DNA of 64,000 bases from Pseudanabaena frigida. GTDB lineage: Bacteria > Cyanobacteriota > Cyanobacteriia > Pseudanabaenales > Pseudanabaenaceae. The number at the start of each line of letters is the position of its first letter. Position 1 is the first letter of the stretch. Made by a program: the position numbers and the translations under genes. Positions 58,815 to 64,000 of the stretch are shown one piece after another. The stretch is taken from NCBI GenBank assembly GCA_003242085.1, contig QBML01000005.1:1-64000 (forward strand). Direction: 5' to 3'. A model generated the notes under the pieces. That model searched no databases. It was not told where the DNA came from and worked only from the letters and a program-made list of their open reading frames with translations.

Positions 58815-61800
58815 ATGACAGATGCAGAGTTATTGGCAATAATCGCACAAGCAGAACGTGAGGGCTGGACGGAACTCGATCTGTCGGGGAATGATCTAGA
58901 AGGATTGCCTAGTGAAATTGGACGGTTGCAAAGTCTGGAAAAGTTGATTTTAGGTAAGTGGATTGATGGGATAGGAAGTAAAGTAAATCGTTTAACTGCT
59001 ATTCCTCAAGAGATTTTTCAATTAATCAATCTCAAAGAACTTCAAATTCCATACAACCAAATTACGCAGATACCAGACGCGATCGCAAACTTATCAAATC
59101 TGACTTCGCTTGACCTCTCTAGCAACCAAATCACGGTGATACCTGACTCGATCTCCAACTTAGCCAATCTGACTTCGCTTGACCTCTCTAGCACCCAAAT
59201 TACGGCGATACCTGACTCGATCTCCAACTTAGCCAATCTGACTTCGCTTGACCTCTCTAGCACCCAAATCACGGCGATACCTGACTCGATCTCCCAATTA
59301 GCAAATCTGACGGAGCTTTACCTCTTTAACAACGAAATTACGGTGATACCCGACGCGATCGCCCAATTAGCAAATCTGACTAGGCTTAACCTCCATAGCA
59401 ACCAAATTACGGTGATACCCAACGCGATCGCCCAATCAGCAAATTTGACGGAGCTTTACCTCTTTAACAACGAAATTACGGTGATACCCGACGCAATCGC
59501 CCAATTAGCAAATCTGACAGAGCTTCGTCTCGATAACAACCAAATTACGGTGATACCCGACGCGATCTCGAACTTAGCAAATCTGACTATGCTTAACCTC
59601 TCTAGCAACCAAATCACGGCGATACCCTACTCGTTATCCAACTTAGCCAATCTGAGGGAGCTTTCCCTCTATAGCAACCAAATCACGGCGATACCTGATG
59701 CGATCACCAACCTTACCAATCTTTCTCAGTTTTTCCTCGGTGGTAACCAAATTACTCAGATTCCAGAGGCGATCACCAACCTTACCAATCTCTCTTGGCT
59801 TTCCCTCTCTAGCAACCAAATCACGGCGATACCAGACTCGATCCAAAACTTAGCAAATCTGACAGCGCTTTACCTCTCTAGCAACCAAATCACGGCAATA
59901 CCAGACTCGATCCAAAGCTTAACTAAATTGGAATATTTAGATTTGCGTGGCAACCCGATTAGTATTCCCCGTGATCTTCTAGCTCCATCGGATATCTTTT
60001 CTCGACCTTCTGCACGTCCAATTCTTGGCTATTATTTCAGTATCCAAGATCCCAAGGAAACTACCCAAATCTATGAAGCAAAAATCTTGATAGTTGGTGA
60101 AGGTGGTTCAGGCAAAACTAGCCTTGCCAACAAACTGATTGATGCTGATTATCAACTTAAACCTGAAGCTGAGGATATTTCCACACAGGGCATCGATATT
60201 TTGCAATGGGAATTTACAGGACGCAATCAGCAAACCTATAAAGTGAATATTTGGGACTTTGGCGGACAGGAAATCTATCATCAAACCCATCAATTTTTCC
60301 TAACCGAGCGCTCCCTCTATCTATTAGTTGCCGACAGCCGCAAAGAAGACACCGATCATTACTTTTGGCTGCAAATCATCCGTTTACTCGGCAAAGATAG
60401 CCCCGTGCTATTGATTCAAAACGAAAAACAAAACCGTACCTGTAACCTCAATCTCCGCGAACTACGCGCCGAATTTGAGCATCTCGACCTACCTCAAAGC
60501 ATCAACCTCGCCGACAATCGCGGACTAGCAGAAATCAAAGAAACCATTCAGCGCAACCTCGAAGATCTCCTACCTAAAGGAGTTGCTTTCCCTAATTCAT
60601 GGCTGAATGTTCGCTATGCCCTCGAAAATGACGGGCGCAACTATATCGCTTTTAGTGAATACGAATCAATTTGTCGATTACATAAAATTAGCAATACTCA
60701 AGAGATGCTAGATATCAGCGACTTTTTACATCGACTCGGCATCTGTCTCCATTTCCAAAAAGACCCCATCCTCCGCCATCGCCTTATCCTCAAACCCAAC
60801 TGGGGAACTGCCGCCATTTACAAAATTCTGGATAATGAGAAAGTCAATAAAGAACTGGGACAGTTTTGTGATGCTGATTTAGACAACATTTGGCAAGAAA
60901 GTCAATATAACAATATGCGCCATGAACTTCTGCAATTAATGAAGGAGTTTAAAGTCTGTTACGAAATCCCCCACCATAAGGGGAACTACATTGCTCCTCA
61001 CCTCCTCCAAAAAGATCCTCCCAACTACGATTGGGATACTAGCCAAAATCTGATCCTGCGCTACCGTTACAAAATCTTTATGCCCAAGGGGATTTTAAGC
61101 CGCTTTATTGTGGAAATGCACCAAAATATTGAAAACGTTTCCGATCCCAATCTCGCTTTGGTGTGGAAATATGGCGTTGTCCTCAATCAGGGTAACACCC
61201 GTGCCGAAGTCACCGAACGCACCCACGATCGCGAGATTCGGATTCGCCTCAGTGGTTCAGGACAAAAAGAATTCCTCAACATCATCAACCATGAATTTAA
61301 AAAAATCCACGATCGCTTTGAAAACCGCCTAGAATACGACACCCTCATCCCATGCAACTGCACTAAATGTAAAACGCTCATCGAGCCAAATATGTACAAA
61401 CTAGACGAGCTAAAACGATTTATTGAGCAACGCGAACCAAATATTCAATGCTATATAAGCTTTAAACCCGTCAATGTTCTTCGCCTACTTGACGACTCCA
61501 TCGACCCCGATCGAGATCGAAAACTTCATGACATAGGTGATGACATTAGTAATATTGAAGATAGGCGATCGCGCCATAAGAAGGAAGATCATCGAGGTGA
61601 TACTTATATTTTTGAAGGACAAACAGGACAAGTAGTTATTGGGGAGCTGAAAACCAGAGGTAAAAATACGGGCATACAAAACAACGACCTCAGCCAAAAA
61701 GCAGTTCCTGAAACATCACCCCAAAATCACGCAAAAGACGCAACTAAACCCATGAAAACGATCCTCATGCTTGCGGCAAATCCTAAAAATTCAGTCTCTT

Positions 61801-62291
61801 TGAGACTTCAAGAAGAAGAACGCTTGCGCCTCGCTGGTTATGGTACAGAACCCATCAAAACTGCTGTAGCTGTTCGTCCTAGAGATATCCAACAAGCCAT
61901 GCTAGACTTCAAACCTCAAATCATTCATTTCTCAGGACATGGAGCCGATGAAGATGGATTAGTATTTGAAGATATCGATGGACAATTTAAATTAATTGGT
62001 GGAGAAGACCTAGCCGATCTCTTCGATCTATTTAGCGATCGCATTGAATGCGTTGTCCTCAATGCTTGCTATAGCAAAACCCAAGCCGAAGCTATCCGCC
62101 AAAACATCAAATATGTAATTGGCATGAATCAAGCTATTGGTGATCGAGCAGCGATTGAGTTTGCTGTGGGTTTTTATGCAGCGATCGGTGCAGGAGAATC
62201 CTACGAGTTTGCTTTTAAACTAGGTTGCAATGCTATTCGCTTAGCAGGAATCAAAGAATATGCTACTCCGAAACTTTTAAAGAAAAGTTAA
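58815..62291 (+). CDS. LRR-Roc-COR protein with C-terminal CHAT peptidase domain
   Basis: 1158 residues. About fifteen 23-residue leucine-rich repeats (residues 20-385; QITAIPDSISNLANLTSLDL type) precede a Roc GTPase: P-loop GEGGSGKTS (residues 428-436, K434), then switch II DFGGQE at D481. COR follows to about 830 (WLNVRYALENDGRNYIAFSEY, then LGICLHFQKDPILRHRLILKP). A linker with GDTYIFEGQTGQVVIG leads to a CHAT-type domain (about 979-1158): MKTILMLAANPKNSVSLRLQ, His1042 in IIHFSGHG, Cys1085 in VVLNACYS. This equals sensor, switch and protease in one chain, as in plant and bacterial NLR-like systems. No signal peptide: cytosolic. A remnant of the same gene lies at 56826. Confidence 0.92.
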   Translation: MTDAELLAIIAQAEREGWTELDLSGNDLEGLPSEIGRLQSLEKLILGKWIDGIGSKVNRLTAIPQEIFQLINLKELQIPYNQITQIPDAIANLSNLTSLDLSSNQITVIPDSISNLANLTSLDLSSTQITAIPDSISNLANLTSLDLSSTQITAIPDSISQLANLTELYLFNNEITVIPDAIAQLANLTRLNLHSNQITVIPNAIAQSANLTELYLFNNEITVIPDAIAQLANLTELRLDNNQITVIPDAISNLANLTMLNLSSNQITAIPYSLSNLANLRELSLYSNQITAIPDAITNLTNLSQFFLGGNQITQIPEAITNLTNLSWLSLSSNQITAIPDSIQNLANLTALYLSSNQITAIPDSIQSLTKLEYLDLRGNPISIPRDLLAPSDIFSRPSARPILGYYFSIQDPKETTQIYEAKILIVGEGGSGKTSLANKLIDADYQLKPEAEDISTQGIDILQWEFTGRNQQTYKVNIWDFGGQEIYHQTHQFFLTERSLYLLVADSRKEDTDHYFWLQIIRLLGKDSPVLLIQNEKQNRTCNLNLRELRAEFEHLDLPQSINLADNRGLAEIKETIQRNLEDLLPKGVAFPNSWLNVRYALENDGRNYIAFSEYESICRLHKISNTQEMLDISDFLHRLGICLHFQKDPILRHRLILKPNWGTAAIYKILDNEKVNKELGQFCDADLDNIWQESQYNNMRHELLQLMKEFKVCYEIPHHKGNYIAPHLLQKDPPNYDWDTSQNLILRYRYKIFMPKGILSRFIVEMHQNIENVSDPNLALVWKYGVVLNQGNTRAEVTERTHDREIRIRLSGSGQKEFLNIINHEFKKIHDRFENRLEYDTLIPCNCTKCKTLIEPNMYKLDELKRFIEQREPNIQCYISFKPVNVLRLLDDSIDPDRDRKLHDIGDDISNIEDRRSRHKKEDHRGDTYIFEGQTGQVVIGELKTRGKNTGIQNNDLSQKAVPETSPQNHAKDATKPMKTILMLAANPKNSVSLRLQEEERLRLAGYGTEPIKTAVAVRPRDIQQAMLDFKPQIIHFSGHGADEDGLVFEDIDGQFKLIGGEDLADLFDLFSDRIECVVLNACYSKTQAEAIRQNIKYVIGMNQAIGDRAAIEFAVGFYAAIGAGESYEFAFKLGCNAIRLAGIKEYATPKLLKKS
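59053..59940 (+). repeat. Tandem 69-bp LRR coding repeats
   Basis: The LRR part consists of 69-bp units (one 23-residue LRR each). Neighbouring units differ by only a few bases, for example the two that both read CTGACTTCGCTTGACCTCTC near 59160 and 59230. Such near identity at DNA level points to recent amplification or gene conversion, and the count may vary between strains. Confidence 0.8.
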
Positions 62292-62416
62292 GACTAGACT
62301 TTAATAAACTAGGCATAGAACTAATCAAGCACTAGCAACTAGAAAACAATCAAGATCTGGTCGTAAGATTCTGCTCTATTTATCTGCTTGTAAACTCACA
62401 ATGTAGATAGAACAGG

Positions 62417-63283
62417 TTAATCTACATAAAATAAGCGATCGCGGTGGGTATTAGCCAAAAAAGCTTCTATTTCTTCCCATTTCTCGTTCTCAATTAAATC
62501 AATTACCGATTGCAAAGACTTCTGATAGGTGTGGAGCGATCGCAATAGTGCAGATTGATTATATTCCGCCATCAACCGACCGAGTTCGGGATTACCACCA
62601 CCAACACGACTAGTATCTCGAAATCCCGAACTAGCTAAATTTTGGGCTAATTTGAGAATACTCGCATCTTCTTCCCGTTGACAAGCCGCAATCAAACTAG
62701 AGCTAATCATCACAGGCAAGTGACTGATAGAAGCCACAGCGCGATCGTGTTCTTCAGGACTACATTCATAGACATTCATTCCCACCAACTGCCAAAGCGA
62801 TCGCACCTTCTCAAATGCTGCAATATCGTCGCTAGGCGTAACTACACAGGGACGGTTTTGAAATAGATTCCGTTGGGCAGCCAAGATACCTTGAAGGGTA
62901 TTCCCAGCCATTGGATGACTGCCGACAAATCTCTGACCAAATTGCTGACAAATTTTTGATGCAGGTTCGACGATCGCTGCTTTGACTGAACCAACATCCG
63001 TAAAAATAATATTCGATGGCAGCTTGGGAGCGAGATTAGTAATCGTTGGCAAGATCGCAGCGATCGGCGTGCAAATGATGACTATATCTGTCTGCCTAAG
63101 AATGCGATCGGGAATAGCTTCAATATCTGTACTCGCTACATTTGCTACAGCGATCGCCTCTGCCTGTTTACAGGTCTCAGGGTTACGGCTGATACCCCAT
63201 ACATAATTTTCTTCATTTTGCGCTAGAAGATCTAAACCCAGCGAACCACCGATCAATCCCAGTCCAACTATGCCAACATTCAT
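62417..63283 (-). CDS. tyrA: Prephenate/arogenate dehydrogenase
   Basis: 288 residues of the TyrA family in tyrosine synthesis; cyanobacterial members mostly use arogenate with NADP. The nucleotide-binding fold starts at residue 1 with MNVGIVGLGLIGGSLGLDL, and the catalytic region has VGSHPMAGNTLQGILAAQ with the conserved His, followed by the helical domain (HDRAVASISHLPVMISSSLI ... FRDTSRVGGGNPELGRLM). The NADP preference is suggested by the SRNPETCKQA segment after the first beta-alpha-beta unit (inference). Single gene, ATG start. It uses the product of the pathway that the DAHP synthase initiates. Confidence 0.94.
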   Translation of the reverse strand: MNVGIVGLGLIGGSLGLDLLAQNEENYVWGISRNPETCKQAEAIAVANVASTDIEAIPDRILRQTDIVIICTPIAAILPTITNLAPKLPSNIIFTDVGSVKAAIVEPASKICQQFGQRFVGSHPMAGNTLQGILAAQRNLFQNRPCVVTPSDDIAAFEKVRSLWQLVGMNVYECSPEEHDRAVASISHLPVMISSSLIAACQREEDASILKLAQNLASSGFRDTSRVGGGNPELGRLMAEYNQSALLRSLHTYQKSLQSVIDLIENEKWEEIEAFLANTHRDRLFYVD

Positions 63284-63333
63284 AGAAATTTATCAAAGAT
63301 AGCGACTCTAATAAAACCTAAAAAGCTCTAAGG

Positions 63334-63372
63334 TTTTATTAGAGGTAACGCATTGCGCTGCCTCTAATAAAA
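63334..63372. repeat. Hairpin upstream of tyrA
   Basis: TTTTATTAGAGG pairs with CCTCTAATAAAA across an imperfect core (..AACGC/GCG..). A third copy of TCTAATAAAAC lies just to the left, giving competing pairings. It sits between rpmB and tyrA, both leftward, and probably terminates rpmB. Confidence 0.55.
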
Positions 63373-63422
63373 TCTCCATCAATGAAATTTTAGTGGGAAT
63401 TGCACCCTCTTAAAAATTTGAT

Positions 63423-63659
63423 TTAAAACTTGCGGAGGTCAATACCTGCTTCCTTAGCAAATGCAGATAGACCTTTCTTTTGTAAAGTCTTAATTGCTTT
63501 GGTGGAAATTTGTAATTTTACAAAGCGCTTTCCTTCTTCCCACCAAATTCTCTTATCTTGTAAGTTTACGTGTTGTAAGTGCTTATGACGCTTGTGTGAG
63601 AAAGAAATCGATACAGAGTTATTGGCTTTTTTGCCTGTTAGTTGGCATACACGACTCAT
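63423..63659 (-). CDS. rpmB: 50S ribosomal protein L28
   Basis: 78 residues with the full L28 pattern: [26 protein letters not shown]... and the basic middle [16 protein letters not shown], ending in [16 protein letters not shown]. The ATG at 63659 is preceded by AGGAGA at a typical distance. No zinc-binding CxxC pair; only one Cys is seen. Monocistronic unit. Confidence 0.97.
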   Translation of the reverse strand: MSRVCQLTGKKANNSVSISFSHKRHKHLQHVNLQDKRIWWEEGKRFVKLQISTKAIKTLQKKGLSAFAKEAGIDLRKF

Positions 63660-63847
63660 AGTACTAGTCTCCTATTTTTTCAGTCCAGCTAACCATAATA
63701 CAACCTCAAACTATTCTTAAGCAACTAATTTTTTCTTAAAAGTAGCAATTCACATTATGAAACCGATTTTTATAATGTGAATTAGTGCGAACATACGAAT
63801 GTGATGCAAGAAAAAAGAATCAGGTTATTTTCTGCGTGAGGTAAAAG

Positions 63848-64000
63848 ATGCCTGCAAAAGATATGTTTCATGACAGTGCAAAAACAGCCTTAGTGAAGGA
63901 TGGCTGGACAATTACACATGATCCTCTAAGTTTACGTATGGGAAAAAAGGATTTTTTCGTAGATTTAGGCGCGGAAAAACTCTTGGCAGCAGAGAAAGAC
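63848..64000 (+). CDS. xisH: XisH family protein, 5' part (runs off the window)
   Basis: The first 51 codons from ATG 63848 read MPAKDMFHDSAKTALVKDGW... and match XisH: TITHDPLSLRMGKKDFFVDLGAEKLLAAEKD is described here by its landmarks DGWTITHDPL and DLGAEK. XisH was first noted with XisI as a control factor for excision of the fdxN element in heterocystous cyanobacteria, but XisH/XisI pairs are widespread and endonuclease-like. Whether xisI follows cannot be seen. Ribosome binding site TGAGGT before the ATG. Confidence 0.85.
   Translation, partial: MPAKDMFHDSAKTALVKDGWTITHDPLSLRMGKKDFFVDLGAEKLLAAEKD

Noticed and set aside
59053-59940. Regular 69-bp repeats that could be taken for a CRISPR array
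   Set aside because: The repeats are continuous coding sequence for LRRs with no unique spacers and no cas genes in the window.

Overview
The window looks like chromosome of a cyanobacterium. The HIP1-type octamer GCGATCGC recurs throughout. MenD and a DHNA-CoA hydrolase point to phylloquinone synthesis, and XisH, DUF433/DUF5615 pairs, CHASE2 cyclases, CHAT-domain proteins and a Roc-COR protein are typical of the phylum. A Pseudanabaena-like filamentous genus would fit, but that is inference from style and not a measured placement.

Layout. 1-9.6 kb: MAPEG protein, GNAT, menD, maf, then a MarR regulator divergent from an RND efflux adaptor/permease pair. 10-16.2 kb: a membrane-anchored TPR protein, lipA-fmt, an interrupted secreted-protein gene, DAHP synthase, and a translationally coupled DHNA-CoA hydrolase/methyltransferase pair. 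16.2-25.2 kb: TPR-CHAT protein, exported M48 protease, CHASE2 cyclase, two small secreted proteins and an orphan CHAT module. 25.3-33.6 kb: ABC-F ATPase, pentapeptide-repeat protein, rnc, rimM, era, an EcfT-like protein, a TldE/PmbA-like protein and tRNA-Arg(CCU). 33.6-46.9 kb is accessory: FecR lipoprotein, exported nucleosidase-like protein, a dCache-HAMP adenylate cyclase beside an MscS channel with a cyclic-nucleotide-binding-like domain, a TPR gene split by one TAA codon, two paralogous 81-aa genes with CRP-like upstream sites, and two tiny ORFs with strong Shine-Dalgarno sequences. 46.9-56.8 kb: ychF, then a leftward cluster (coiled-coil protein, roadblock-like/BON/OmpA membrane protein, Ras-like GTPase, hybrid histidine kinase) and a divergent UbiB-family kinase. 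56.8-62.3 kb is a defence/addiction-type island: an N-terminal remnant of an LRR-Roc gene, a RelE-type toxin broken by an 11-bp tandem duplication with an intact XRE antitoxin, a DUF433-DUF433-DUF5615 cassette, and a 1158-aa LRR-Roc-COR-CHAT protein. 62.4-64 kb: tyrA, rpmB and the start of xisH.

Two themes cross these regions. Cyclic nucleotides: two class III cyclases, a channel with a cyclic-nucleotide-binding fold, and candidate CRP-like operators before a duplicated small gene. Architectures with signal domains and caspase-like or GTPase modules: three CHAT proteins, one Roc GTPase and one Ras-like GTPase.

More than twenty intergenic spacers carry long perfect or near-perfect hairpins. 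Many share a GGCGGCGC-loop-GCGCCGCC core, while the outer arms differ from copy to copy yet stay self-complementary. Some sit inside longer MITE-like palindromes ending in TATAGCAATG/CATTGCTATA. They explain most of the otherwise empty spacers.
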